A DNA stretch of 23,002 nucleotides from CALKYB01 sp964510575 (lineage in GTDB: Bacteria > Bdellovibrionota_C > UBA2361 > SZUA-149 > CALKYB01): NCBI GenBank assembly GCA_964510575.1, contig CAZECN010000039.1, positions 1 through 23,002 of the forward strand. Reading direction: 5' to 3'. The notes under the pieces were generated by a model. That model ran no database searches. It was given only the letters and a program-made list of their open reading frames with translations, and was not told where the DNA came from. This document shows positions 12,246 to 20,616 of the stretch, one piece after another. The position numbers and the translations under genes are program-made. Every line of letters begins with the position of its first letter. Position 1 is the first letter of the stretch.

Positions 12246-14708
12246 TTAGCCCTTAGCTGATTCTATCAAATGAACATCGCGCTGAGGGAAAGGTATTCCA
12301 ATATTGTTCTCAGCCAATACTTGGTCTATCGCAACTAGCAGCTCACTTTTATACTCTGGCCTTTTGTTTACGTTCAAGACCCATGCTCTGATCGCAAAGT
12401 TTAAGGAGCTGTCGGCAAACTCAGTGAAAAGAACGACAACTTCAGGGTGAGAAAGAACAAAAGGTAAATTTTTAGCTGTCTCAGATAGGAGTCTCATACA
12501 TTTTTCGACATCTGTTCCGTAGGCAACCCCAACGGAGACTGAAATTCTGGCTCGATGGCTAGAGTGAGTCCAGTTTACTACTCTCTCTGTTACTAAAGAG
12601 GCATTTGGAAAAATGATATCTGCATCATCCAAGGTTTTAACGGTACACGAGCGGATGCCTATTCGCGTAACGTTTCCTAAAGTATCGCCAACTAGAATCA
12701 AGTCTCCCACTTGAACAGGTCGCTCGACTAGTAGGATAATTCCACTGACAAAGTTATTAACTATATTCTGTAGGCCAAAACCGATACCAACAGAGAGAGC
12801 ACCGGCTATTAGTGCAACATTTTGAAAGCCGACGCCGATGGCTGAAATGGCCGCAAGAATGGTTCCAATTAAAACGAGGTAGTGAACGCTAGTGTCAACC
12901 GTATTGACTAGACCTGTGTCAAATTCCCTCCGATTGTAGAGGTCTTCCGCTAAGAACATTCGGATTAATCGGGAAGCTTTGATACCAACCCAAACTATCA
13001 GGCCGGCCAACAAGACCCCTTTCAGTTTTATGCTCAAGTCTCCAACCTGAACACCTGAGTCAAGAACGGAGTTGGCCACTTGGGAAGCTTGGTCATACCA
13101 TCCCAAACGGGTCAGATTATGCGAGAGCCATCCAAAGACTAGCCCAGCAGCTACCAACAAACTGGTGTTTTTTCTGATTGAGGCTCTGTGTGATTTTACA
13201 AAGTTCAGCTCTCTTATTCCTGGAGCCAAAAGAATGGCGAAGACGAAGCCCTTTAAGAGTTGGTAGCCGGCATAAATTAGGATCGCAGTGTAGATTGAAC
13301 CGTAAAGGTTTTGCTCTAGGTAGGAGGTTAGTTGCCAGTAACCGAAAACGAGAGAAAATAACAAAATTAGAAAGGTGACTGACAAAAACTGAAAGATATG
13401 GCTGAAGACCCAATACCTAGTCAAAGTTCTACTACGGTACTCCGTTTTTGGTTTTGAATCCTCTCCGTCCTCTGCAGCTTCGAATTCAGCTTTAGATTCT
13501 TCGGCTCTTGCTGAGCAAATCTTGAAAAGTCTAAAGCAGACCCACGATGAGCCCAGTAGTTGGAAAAAAAGGAGTAGCTGATTCAGTTCGAAAAGTTCAG
13601 GAATGCAGTTTCTTACTTGGTCTATTGCTAATATCAGAGCTGACAATAGAATAACTCCTCTGTAACGTTTGTTAAGTACGTCGCAGAATAAAAAGGTCAG
13701 GGGAGGGATCAGTAAAAGTCCGATGATGCTGAAAAATCTCCGGTCAGCCTCTGTATAGACAAAGTAGGAGATTAAAAGAGTTGTGGTGAAAACTATAACA
13801 AATGGGTTGTCATAGAGTTTAGGAAAGGCATGTTGAACGAACGAGGAAGATTTTAGTTTTAGAACTAAACTTCCAATTAAAATAGTTAGCGCTAAATGAA
13901 GCCAAAGCTGATCTCTATTCTGATCCAGGTATTCAATGAACTCGGTGTTATGAGTTTTAGAAGCTTTAACTAAATCAGACCAAGAGGTTTCTGAGAGCTT
14001 CTTCCAGTAAGACTTATCTATTGGACTGGAAGGTTCCGCCTGAAAAAGCCTCGCCTTAAAGTTGTCACCCAGGGCTTCAACATCGACTAAAGAGGCAGAA
14101 ATTTTTCCATCAAGGCTAGCAATTTTTTTTCTTAGTTCTAGGGAGTTTGTTAGTGCGGGGCGGGTCTGTTGTTCCGTTTTAATAATTTGATCAATATGGG
14201 CGCGTATTCGCTGTTTTAGAGCAGTGTTAAGATCATTGTCACCGATTAAATCTTCCCAGCGAAATCTCATCTTATCCAATGAGGCGAGTTTCTCAGTAGA
14301 TTTGGCAATTAGCTCTGAAACAGAATTATTTAAGATGTCCAATTTATCCCTGGACTCTTTCAATGGAAGTGCAGCTTCGTTGATCTCCTCAAATGAAGTC
14401 ATGGAGCCTGAAGACTTCAGGCTCCTAACAGTTTCATTAATTAGTTTTTCAGATGTTAAGGTAAGACGAGAAAATCTATCTTTAAGTTTAAGAAATTTTT
14501 GATTTTCCCCTTTGCCATCAACTATTTTTAACTTTGGCTCTTCCTCCTCGATTTCAGAAGCCAAGTCCGAAAGAGAAATTAGGTCCTCAGTTTTTTCGAT
14601 TTCCCCTGAAAATAAATCTTCAGTTGTTTCTTGAGCAACAACGAACTCCACCGTCAACAGGCAGTTGAACAGGAAACAAATCAGTAGATATCGATACTTG
14701 GCTGACAA
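12246..14708 (-). CDS. Large MscS-family mechanosensitive channel (MscK/MscM-like architecture)
   Basis: An 820-aa inner-membrane channel protein predicted to release solutes on hypo-osmotic shock. It has a signal peptide (about residues 1-26, ending FVVAQ), then a periplasmic helical and coiled-coil domain to about residue 265 with many Glu/Lys/Leu. Multiple membrane segments follow (about 270-620), including a Glu-rich loop near residues 405-425. The C-terminal MscS module (about 625-815) has the Gly/Ala-rich pore helix VALIAGALSVGIGFGLQ, then NNFVSGIILLVERPVQVGD, the beta-domain motif FPNASLV and the alpha/beta exit domain. This resembles E. coli MscK/YbdG-plus families with long N-termini. 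The start is uncertain: TTG 14708 fits the signal peptide but lacks a Shine-Dalgarno sequence. Confidence 0.88.
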   Translation of the reverse strand: MSAKYRYLLICFLFNCLLTVEFVVAQETTEDLFSGEIEKTEDLISLSDLASEIEEEEPKLKIVDGKGENQKFLKLKDRFSRLTLTSEKLINETVRSLKSSGSMTSFEEINEAALPLKESRDKLDILNNSVSELIAKSTEKLASLDKMRFRWEDLIGDNDLNTALKQRIRAHIDQIIKTEQQTRPALTNSLELRKKIASLDGKISASLVDVEALGDNFKARLFQAEPSSPIDKSYWKKLSETSWSDLVKASKTHNTEFIEYLDQNRDQLWLHLALTILIGSLVLKLKSSSFVQHAFPKLYDNPFVIVFTTTLLISYFVYTEADRRFFSIIGLLLIPPLTFLFCDVLNKRYRGVILLSALILAIDQVRNCIPELFELNQLLLFFQLLGSSWVCFRLFKICSARAEESKAEFEAAEDGEDSKPKTEYRSRTLTRYWVFSHIFQFLSVTFLILLFSLVFGYWQLTSYLEQNLYGSIYTAILIYAGYQLLKGFVFAILLAPGIRELNFVKSHRASIRKNTSLLVAAGLVFGWLSHNLTRLGWYDQASQVANSVLDSGVQVGDLSIKLKGVLLAGLIVWVGIKASRLIRMFLAEDLYNRREFDTGLVNTVDTSVHYLVLIGTILAAISAIGVGFQNVALIAGALSVGIGFGLQNIVNNFVSGIILLVERPVQVGDLILVGDTLGNVTRIGIRSCTVKTLDDADIIFPNASLVTERVVNWTHSSHRARISVSVGVAYGTDVEKCMRLLSETAKNLPFVLSHPEVVVLFTEFADSSLNFAIRAWVLNVNKRPEYKSELLVAIDQVLAENNIGIPFPQRDVHLIESAKG

Positions 14709-14773
14709 AGTGTTAAAACTGATAAAATAAGTATGTTAATGCAATTCCTATACCCTATCTATGTATTTATTTT

Positions 14774-14803
14774 TTGATTTGGTCTAGACTATGCCCTTCT
14801 AAT
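14774..14803 (+). promoter_or_regulatory. Candidate sigma70-type promoter for pdxST
   Basis: TTGATT (14774-14779), an 18-base spacer and TCTAAT (14798-14803; one mismatch to TATAAT), about 65 bp upstream of the pdxS ATG. The leader after it can form a bulged AGGC-TCTT / AAGAG-GGCCT stem before the ribosome binding site. Confidence 0.4.
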
Positions 14804-14867
14804 TTCAGGCTCTTTTCTTCGTTATTAAGAGAGGGCCTTTGTAAACTGTATCAGGAGGTCTTCTTCG

Positions 14868-15785
14868 ATGTCGAATTCTTCAAACGGCTCTGGTTTAAAC
14901 AGTTCCGGAGGCTCAAGTCTTAGAGTTAATACAGGCTTAGCTGAAATGCTAAAAGGCGGCGTGATTATGGACGTCGTTAATGCTGAGCAGGCAAAGATTG
15001 CTCAGGACGCAGGAGCTGTCTCTGTAATGGCGCTAGAACGGGTTCCAGCCGATATTCGTAAGCAGGGCGGAGTGGCTAGAATGTCCTCTATCGAAGTGCT
15101 TGAGGAAATTATGGCTGCAGTGACCATACCGGTTATGGCCAAGGTTAGAATCGGCCATTTTGCAGAAGCTCAGCTTTTACAAGAATTGGGAGTTGATTTT
15201 ATCGATGAGAGTGAGGTGCTTACACCTGCTGATGAGGTTAATCATATCGATAAGTTTGATTTTAAAGTTCCTTTTGTATGTGGAGCTCGAAACCTCGGTG
15301 AAGCTTTAAGAAGAGTTGCCGAGGGAGCTGCAATGATTCGAACTAAAGGGGAGGCTGGCAGCGGTAACATTGTAGAAGCTGTTCGACACATGAGACAGCT
15401 AATGGGTGACATTAGAAAACTAACTTCTCAGAGTAAGGATGAATTATTTGTTTCTGCTAAAGAGCTTCAGGCTCCTTTAGACCTGGTAAAATGGGTTGCA
15501 GAGCATGGTCATTTACCGGTGCCAAACTTTGCTGCAGGTGGTGTAGCCACTCCAGCCGATGCTGCGCTAATGATGCAGCTTGGGGCAGAAACTGTATTTG
15601 TGGGCTCTGGTATTTTTAAATCTCAGGATCCAGCGCAGCGAGCGGATGCTATCGTGCAAGCAGTAGCTCATTACAATGAGCCAGCAAAGGTATTGGAAGC
15701 TTCAAGGAAACTGAAGGAGCCAATGCCAGGTCTTGAGATGAGTTCAATACCAGCCGAAGAAAGGCTTCAGGAGCGTGGTTGGTAA
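14868..15785 (+). CDS. pdxS: Pyridoxal 5'-phosphate synthase, PdxS subunit
   Basis: Makes PLP from ribose 5-phosphate, glyceraldehyde 3-phosphate and ammonia delivered by PdxT (DXP-independent route); known members are dodecamers. A (beta/alpha)8 barrel with predicted catalytic residues Asp35 (VIMDVVNAEQ), Lys92 (MAKVRIGH) and Lys160 (IRTKGEAGSG), each 11 positions later than in Bacillus PdxS (D24, K81, K149). The offset is explained by a Ser/Asn/Gly-rich N-terminal extension of about 10 residues (MSNSSNGSGLNSSGGSS). The ATG is supported by GGAGG 10 bases upstream, so the extension is probably real. The length is 305 aa. pdxT begins at the base after the stop codon. Confidence 0.97.
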   Translation: MSNSSNGSGLNSSGGSSLRVNTGLAEMLKGGVIMDVVNAEQAKIAQDAGAVSVMALERVPADIRKQGGVARMSSIEVLEEIMAAVTIPVMAKVRIGHFAEAQLLQELGVDFIDESEVLTPADEVNHIDKFDFKVPFVCGARNLGEALRRVAEGAAMIRTKGEAGSGNIVEAVRHMRQLMGDIRKLTSQSKDELFVSAKELQAPLDLVKWVAEHGHLPVPNFAAGGVATPADAALMMQLGAETVFVGSGIFKSQDPAQRADAIVQAVAHYNEPAKVLEASRKLKEPMPGLEMSSIPAEERLQERGW

Positions 15786-16382
15786 GTGAAGCCTGCCGGT
15801 GTATTGGCTTTACAGGGTGATTACGCTCGTCATTGCGAGAAAATTACTGAGCTTGGTAGTTCTACCCTTTTAGTTAAAAATAAAGATCAGCTCTCTGATG
15901 TTGCCTCTTTGGTTATTCCTGGTGGTGAATCAACCACCTTGCTGAAGCTGTTAGATGAAGATTTTCGTGAGGCTCTGGTTGAGTTTTCTGAGTCCGGGAA
16001 GCCAGTTTTCGCCACTTGTGCAGGAGCTATTCTCGTTGCAAAAGCTGTAACAAACCCTTCCCAATTTTCTTTATCTTTAATTGATATCGATATCGAACGT
16101 AATTCTTACGGGAGACAGGTGGACTCTTCTGTGACTGAAATCCCTTTGACTGATCAAGGGCAAAGTTTCCTCCTTGAAAGCCAAAGTTTTATAGAAGGGG
16201 TATTTATCAGAGCTCCTAGGATAAAAAGAGTTGGAGAAAACGTGGAGGTTTTAGCTACTTTAGGAAGTGACCCAGTTTTGGTTCGTTGTCGAAATGTGGT
16301 GGTGGCTACTTTCCACCCCGAGCTAAGTGATGGAAATTCCTTGATACATGCCAATTCTCTGGGCTTGAATTCCACTTTGTAG
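15786..16382 (+). CDS. pdxT: Pyridoxal 5'-phosphate synthase, glutaminase subunit PdxT
   Basis: Class I glutamine amidotransferase that hydrolyses glutamine and channels ammonia to PdxS. The triad is visible: nucleophile Cys78 (FATCAGAIL), His177 and Glu179 (ATFHPEL). The oxyanion/substrate loop PGGESTT (45-51) and the conserved RNSYGRQVDS (105-114) are typical of PdxT. The length of 198 aa is normal. It starts with GTG at 15786, immediately after the pdxS stop, so translation is coupled. The usual GTCAG around the nucleophile is ATCAG here, a mild variant. Together with pdxS it forms a complete PLP synthase, relevant to the PLP enzyme DapL in the same window. Confidence 0.95.
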   Translation: MKPAGVLALQGDYARHCEKITELGSSTLLVKNKDQLSDVASLVIPGGESTTLLKLLDEDFREALVEFSESGKPVFATCAGAILVAKAVTNPSQFSLSLIDIDIERNSYGRQVDSSVTEIPLTDQGQSFLLESQSFIEGVFIRAPRIKRVGENVEVLATLGSDPVLVRCRNVVVATFHPELSDGNSLIHANSLGLNSTL

Positions 16383-16510
16383 CAATGGCGAGCTTGATGA
16401 TCTCTGTAACTCTAGGGCATCTTGCAGGAGTTTGATTTTTTCTAGTGTTTTTGAGTAATGTTATGCGTAGAAGTCGATGAATTACTCTTATCTCACCAAT
16501 TAAGGATTTT

Positions 16511-18682
16511 ATGACCCGATACAGTTGCCAGATAGCTCTAGTAATTGGGTTGTTAGCTGGTCCTGCTTTTTCGGCTCCTAGCAGTCCTTTTGAATCTTGC
16601 TCTAACGGTCTTGAGCCTAATGATATTTTGGATGGACTGGTTACTAACTCGAGTGTCTCTCCGCTGGCCTGTAGTAGTGATTATTCGGGCGTAATGACGG
16701 AAGGGGTATCTAGTTGCTCTGAGCATCTTTCTGGTCAAAGAGCGGTTATGTTGGCTGAGCTGTTATCATCGAATCCTGTTTTTTCAGTTAAGGATTATTG
16801 GAGCGGGGTCTCTGAGATGGTTGCTTCTTTGGGCAAGGAGGGAATCAAGGACCAGGAGCAATTAGTTTTTGCTCGGTGTTTAACCAAGTTTAGTTTAGAG
16901 CGAGTGGATTTTGTTCCGGGCCAGGAGAAAGCAGCAAGAAAGCTAGCTGAACGTAAGCTCAGAGGAGACGATTACCCTCGACAACAGTATGTTTTTCGAC
17001 GTCTCCCCAAGATGATTTCAGCCTTTTCTAAATCTGGAGACAGCTCCGCTATAGTGGGGAAGCTTGCTTCCATCCGATTGTCTAGGGTTCTGAAATCTCC
17101 TGAATTTAAAGAGTTCCAAGACGGCGGCCAATATTTGAATCGAGTAAGAAACGAGATTGCTAGTAGTTGCGATAGCCCAGGAGTCGAGGATAGGGAACAG
17201 AGTATTAAAAGTGGATTGTCCTTGCTTCATAGTTCACTTGCTGAAGGATACGGGCTTCAGGCTTGTTTCGCGCAGGGTTCTGAGCAGCTCAACACTCTAG
17301 AAACGAAACTGAAGAGCCTCTCTAACTCGTTTTGTAGTCTCGGAGCTGACTTGAAGGCTCTGCGTAAAGAAAAGGTTCGTATTACAGAGCTGCGTTCAAA
17401 CCTATCGTCTATTGGTTCTCAAGTTGCCCTTGCCGAAAAAGCTAAAAAAAGTGGAAACGATCTCGAATTCAAACGAGCAATGGGTACCCTGGAGGAAATA
17501 GAACTGAAAGACTGTGGGGGACGAGTTGAATTAGCTTTGCAACGAGCAGGTTTATCCGATTTGCCTCAAGGAAAACCGGTGGAACAAGATGCAATTGTTT
17601 TGGCTTCAGCCGTAGAGTTTGAAAAGAAAAAGACAGATACATTTGCAGTCGCTAGTGAAAAAGAGATTTCTCCAGAGCAGCCAGTGGATGAAACAACTGC
17701 TAGAGCTTCTCTCAAACAACCTCAGCCAATAGAGCGACCCTCCGTCCAAGTAGTCCAACCCGATAATAGTTTACCTGAAGTCTCAGAAGCTAACCCCGAA
17801 CTATTAGAGCTTCGAGAAACTTACCAAACTGCGGTAAGAGCTTGTGACTTTGCTGAAATTGATAGAGTTGGGAAGCAGGTTTCTAAAAAGGGAGTGAAGA
17901 GAGAGTTTTCATCTTTGGCCATGGAGTACAAGCTCTTTAAGAAGTTAATTTCCGTTGGGAGTCAAAAAGTAGGTGAAGTAGAAGAAGTCGCAAAAGTTTG
18001 TAAATGGGATGAAGCAGATCAGTTGGTGAAAAATATCGAGCAGTCCTTGAGCCGCTTGTCAAAGACAGAGAGACGCTGCGCTTGGCAGGAGACTAATCTA
18101 GACTCAGTTATGGCCTCGGTTGCTGCCCGGAAGTCTTCCACTAGTTTGAGAGAAATGAGGACTAAGGTTAATTCTATTGAAAAAGAATTGGATGGATTCT
18201 CTGTGGATAGTCCAATTCCTAGCTCTAAACTAAAAAGCATTTCTGGCTCTCTGGTAACCCTTAGCAGCACTCTTGGAGCTTGCTCTCCTTCATTAAGTCA
18301 GAAAATAGTTAATCTAGAGTCAACTACTGATCAGATGCGTGAGGGCTTGTATAAGGTTAAATCTTTTAGCAATGAAGCAGTAATCAACAAGCCTGTAGTG
18401 GTTAATAAGCCAACGGTCGTCACCAAGACAGTGGTTAATAATACTGTAGTTAGCGAGCGCCCCTCGGTGGCTTCCCGGGTAGTTTCGAAAAGTTTAGAAA
18501 AAAGTGAATCTTCTAGGAAACAAACTGTTCAGAAAACTACAAGGCATAAACCTGCAGTCCAAACTGAAAATGTTCCAAGTGGAAGTCTTTCGAATCGTGC
18601 TCGCGAGCTGGTTGAGGATCAGGTTGAAAAAGAAACCGGAGCGGGAGATGATCACCTTAGTGCAGAGGAAGAATTCCTCTAG
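16511..18682 (+). CDS. Large secreted or periplasmic helical protein, function unknown
   Basis: A 723-aa protein with a clear signal peptide (about residues 1-22, VIGLLAGPAFSA). I recognise no family. Residues about 23-350 are Ser- and Cys-containing and mostly helical. Residues about 375-430 form a Pro/Gln/Glu-rich linker. About 430-620 is a second helical region with a repeated Cys motif: VRACDFAEIDRVGKQV resembles AKVCKWDEADQLVKNI. About 625-650 is a Val/Asn/Thr/Lys-rich repeat stretch (NKPVVVNKPTVVTKTVVNN). The tail is basic, then acidic (DDHLSAEEEFL). There is no lipobox. The ATG follows AAGGA at short spacing. It lies 128 bp after pdxT, a gap in which I see nothing definite, and is convergent with mscL. 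Confidence 0.75.
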   Translation: MTRYSCQIALVIGLLAGPAFSAPSSPFESCSNGLEPNDILDGLVTNSSVSPLACSSDYSGVMTEGVSSCSEHLSGQRAVMLAELLSSNPVFSVKDYWSGVSEMVASLGKEGIKDQEQLVFARCLTKFSLERVDFVPGQEKAARKLAERKLRGDDYPRQQYVFRRLPKMISAFSKSGDSSAIVGKLASIRLSRVLKSPEFKEFQDGGQYLNRVRNEIASSCDSPGVEDREQSIKSGLSLLHSSLAEGYGLQACFAQGSEQLNTLETKLKSLSNSFCSLGADLKALRKEKVRITELRSNLSSIGSQVALAEKAKKSGNDLEFKRAMGTLEEIELKDCGGRVELALQRAGLSDLPQGKPVEQDAIVLASAVEFEKKKTDTFAVASEKEISPEQPVDETTARASLKQPQPIERPSVQVVQPDNSLPEVSEANPELLELRETYQTAVRACDFAEIDRVGKQVSKKGVKREFSSLAMEYKLFKKLISVGSQKVGEVEEVAKVCKWDEADQLVKNIEQSLSRLSKTERRCAWQETNLDSVMASVAARKSSTSLREMRTKVNSIEKELDGFSVDSPIPSSKLKSISGSLVTLSSTLGACSPSLSQKIVNLESTTDQMREGLYKVKSFSNEAVINKPVVVNKPTVVTKTVVNNTVVSERPSVASRVVSKSLEKSESSRKQTVQKTTRHKPAVQTENVPSGSLSNRARELVEDQVEKETGAGDDHLSAEEEFL

Positions 18683-18717
18683 CGGTTTGCTCTTTAGTAA
18701 TTTGGACAAAGAAGAAA

Positions 18718-18745
18718 CCATGCCCAAGATTGCTCTTGGACATGG
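18718..18745. terminator. Hairpin between convergent genes, candidate mscL terminator
   Basis: CCATG-c-CCAAG (18718-18728) and CTTGG-a-CATGG (18735-18745) form a 10-bp stem with one mismatch and a 6-base loop. On the minus strand it is followed by GTTTCTTCTTTG, moderately T-rich, so it could terminate mscL (stop at 18757). On the plus strand no T-run follows. Confidence 0.5.
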
Positions 18746-18756
18746 CCGTTCAGCGA

Positions 18757-19146
18757 TTACTTTTTCAAAGAATCTCTGATTTCTGTAAGAAGAACTTCAG
18801 TTGCATCTGGCTCTGCCGGTGCTTCCTCTTCAGCTTTTTTCATGCTGTTAATTCCTTTCACAACCATGAATATAGCAAATGCTATAATTGTGAAGTCAAT
18901 TATATTCTGTACGAAAGCTCCCCATTTGATCACGACGGCTTCAGCTTCTCCTTGAGCTTCTTGAACTACGTAGCCAAGATTAGAAAAATCAGTGCCACCC
19001 ATCAGCACTCCAATCGGAGGCATGATCACATCTGAGACTAATGACGAAACAACTTTACCGAAGGCTCCACCCACGACTAGGCCCACAGCCATGTCAACTG
19101 CGTTACCCTTAACAGCAAAATCCTTGAACTCTTGCATCATTCCCAT
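18757..19146 (-). CDS. mscL: Large-conductance mechanosensitive channel MscL
   Basis: Pentameric inner-membrane safety valve opened by membrane tension. At 129 aa it is of normal size. The N-terminus (MMQEFKDFAVKGNAVDMAVGLVVGGAFGKVVSSLVSD) matches the amphipathic helix and gate-forming TM1, including the small residues of the pore constriction. IMPPIGVLMGG starts the periplasmic loop, TM2 is around residues 78-100 (IIDFTIIAFAIFMVV), and a charged C-terminal helix ends VLLTEIRDSLKK. AAGGAG precedes the ATG at 19146 at 9-base spacing; an internal Met at position 3 or 4 is possible but less well spaced. It is a second osmotic valve in addition to the MscS-family channel at 12246-14708. Confidence 0.97.
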   Translation of the reverse strand: MGMMQEFKDFAVKGNAVDMAVGLVVGGAFGKVVSSLVSDVIMPPIGVLMGGTDFSNLGYVVQEAQGEAEAVVIKWGAFVQNIIDFTIIAFAIFMVVKGINSMKKAEEEAPAEPDATEVLLTEIRDSLKK

Positions 19147-19164
19147 TCTTCTTTTCTCCTTAAA

Positions 19165-19178
19165 GATTTTATAAAATC
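19165..19178. repeat. AT-rich palindrome upstream of mscL
   Basis: GATTTTATAAAATC is a perfect 14-bp dyad, 19 bp upstream of the mscL start. It contains a TATAAA-like -10 sequence for the minus strand, so it may simply be promoter sequence; I find no good -35 box. Confidence 0.3.
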
Positions 19179-19217
19179 AAAAGTCTTTGTTGTTATTTGA
19201 CCTCTAATGGACTGATG

Positions 19218-19240
19218 TGCAAAAGGGCCTTTCAGGCCAG
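19218..19240 (-). terminator. Candidate intrinsic terminator after the SDR gene
   Basis: On the minus strand GGCCT-GAA-AGGCC forms a compact 5-bp GC-rich stem followed by CTTTTGC, 15 bp past the stop at 19253 and upstream of mscL. Short but well placed. Confidence 0.5.
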
Positions 19241-19252
19241 TATTGTGCGAAA

Positions 19253-20107
19253 CTAAACACTTTGTTGCAAGTAGCTATTTTTAAGTTCAGCCCTGCTATA
19301 TCCGCTTTGATAGTCCTCATAATTAAGTAAAAAACCTGATTTGAGAAGCCGTTGGTTTGAGCATCTTTTGCCCGTAGGGGTGCCATTCGTTGGGGGTTGG
19401 GTGAGTTTTTCAAGGCCTGAACAACTTCTTATCCAGTTGTAAACCTCTATTCTAGTCACTGGTTTGCTGTCTGTGACTATATAGGTCGGCTCAGGCTCAG
19501 CTAATCTAGCAAGGTAGATCATTGCTCTGGCTGCATCATGGACGTGTACTCTATTGGTAAAAGAGCCCTGATTATCAGGTGATTCGGTTGCCCTCAAAGC
19601 TTTTTGGACTAGGCTCCCACGCCCCGGACCATATATTCCACTTAGCCTGGCTGAAACACCCTTACCAGAGTAGTTGGTCAATATTTTTTCAGCTTGAAAT
19701 AGAATTTCAGATCTAGGGGTTTCCAGTTGTAGTGGAGTTTCCTCGTTAACTTCTTCACCTGCGGACTGACCGTATACCCCGGTACTGGAGCTGTACACTA
19801 TTCGGGGATTTGGTTGTTTGCTTTGAGCGAAATTTACTGTGTTGCTTAGGCCCTGACAGTAAACTTTTTTATAATCACTTTGTTCTCTAGAGTCAGGCGC
19901 TACACAGTAAAATATTAGATCGAAGTCGCTTGACAACTGATTGAAGGAACAGCTGTCAGATACGTCACCGATTAATTGTTTAACTTCTGGAGCCAAATCT
20001 TTTTTATGTGATCGGCCTAGGGTGTAAACTACCGCTCCTTCCTCAAGTAGAATTTCACTAATGGTTTTTCCTAGGAATCCGGGTCCAATGACTAGAGATT
20101 TTTTCAT
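19253..20107 (-). CDS. NAD(P)-dependent epimerase/dehydratase-like protein (atypical extended SDR, YeeZ-like)
   Basis: A 284-aa Rossmann-fold protein. The N-terminal nucleotide-binding motif is VIGPGFLG (G8, G10, G13). The central SSSTGVYG (106-113) contains the Ser and Tyr usual for the active site, but the Lys expected three to four residues after the Tyr is not present (YGQSAGEE), so catalysis may be changed. LSGIYGPGRG and VHVHDAARAMIYLA are extended-SDR features. It resembles the YeeZ-type group, whose substrate is not known. The upstream gene ends 2 bp before this ATG, and its last codons (GAG GAG GAC) also form the ribosome binding site, so the two are translationally coupled. Confidence 0.75.
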   Translation of the reverse strand: MKKSLVIGPGFLGKTISEILLEEGAVVYTLGRSHKKDLAPEVKQLIGDVSDSCSFNQLSSDFDLIFYCVAPDSREQSDYKKVYCQGLSNTVNFAQSKQPNPRIVYSSSTGVYGQSAGEEVNEETPLQLETPRSEILFQAEKILTNYSGKGVSARLSGIYGPGRGSLVQKALRATESPDNQGSFTNRVHVHDAARAMIYLARLAEPEPTYIVTDSKPVTRIEVYNWIRSCSGLEKLTQPPTNGTPTGKRCSNQRLLKSGFLLNYEDYQSGYSRAELKNSYLQQSV

Positions 20108-20109
20108 AC

Positions 20110-20529
20110 TTAGTCCTCCTCCGGCCCAACAGATTTACGAAGCTCTTTGGTCTTACTATTGATCTTTTTATTAGCTAAAATCTTTTCTTTAGCTTTTTTT
20201 GAGCGCTTTCTTTTCTGCCTTCTAATCTTTTCTATTTTTTGTTGCTGTTTAGATTTTTCTTTGTTTAAGAGTAAATCCACTTTTTCGCAAAGTTCTTTTC
20301 TAGCGTAATAGCGATTTAGGGACTGAGAGCGAGTTTTCTGACACTTAACTTCTATCTGATAGCTAGATTCCTTCAAGTAGACACAGGAGGCCGTTTTGTT
20401 TATTTTTTGCCCGCCACTTCCAGAGCCGGTTATAAATTTTTCCGTTATGTTGGCCTCAATCAATCCGAGAGACTCCATAAGTCTCTCTAGAGCTGATTCT
20501 TTTTCAGGGCTGACTGGGTATTTTCCCAT
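20110..20529 (-). CDS. GGQ-domain release-factor-like protein (C12orf65/ArfB-like)
   Basis: A 139-aa single-domain relative of class I release factors, predicted to hydrolyse peptidyl-tRNA on stalled ribosomes or split subunits. GSGSGGQKINKT holds the catalytic GGQ (39-41). VKCQKTRSQSLNRYYARKELCEKV is the conserved second half of the RF-1 domain. The codon-recognition domains of RF1/RF2 are absent. The C-terminal tail (about residues 90-132) is very Lys/Arg/Gln-rich, as in ArfB and in the mitochondrial C12orf65 (MTRFR) group; the RRQKRKRSKKAKEK pattern looks closer to the latter. The gene is followed 2 bp later by the SDR gene. The start codon has no strong Shine-Dalgarno sequence. Substrate state of the ribosome is unknown. 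Confidence 0.85.
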   Translation of the reverse strand: MGKYPVSPEKESALERLMESLGLIEANITEKFITGSGSGGQKINKTASCVYLKESSYQIEVKCQKTRSQSLNRYYARKELCEKVDLLLNKEKSKQQQKIEKIRRQKRKRSKKAKEKILANKKINSKTKELRKSVGPEED

Positions 20530-20616
20530 TGCCGAGTAATCCTATTAATAGAAGTGACCGAAACAATATGCCAAATAGTTCAAAATTCTGCTATTGTTCT
20601 GTTTAGATAGGATAGT

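Noticed and set aside
18504..18779. 91-codon plus-strand frame overlapping the end of the secreted protein
   Set aside because: It is an out-of-frame shadow of the 16511-18682 gene that runs into the terminator region and mscL; no family resemblance.
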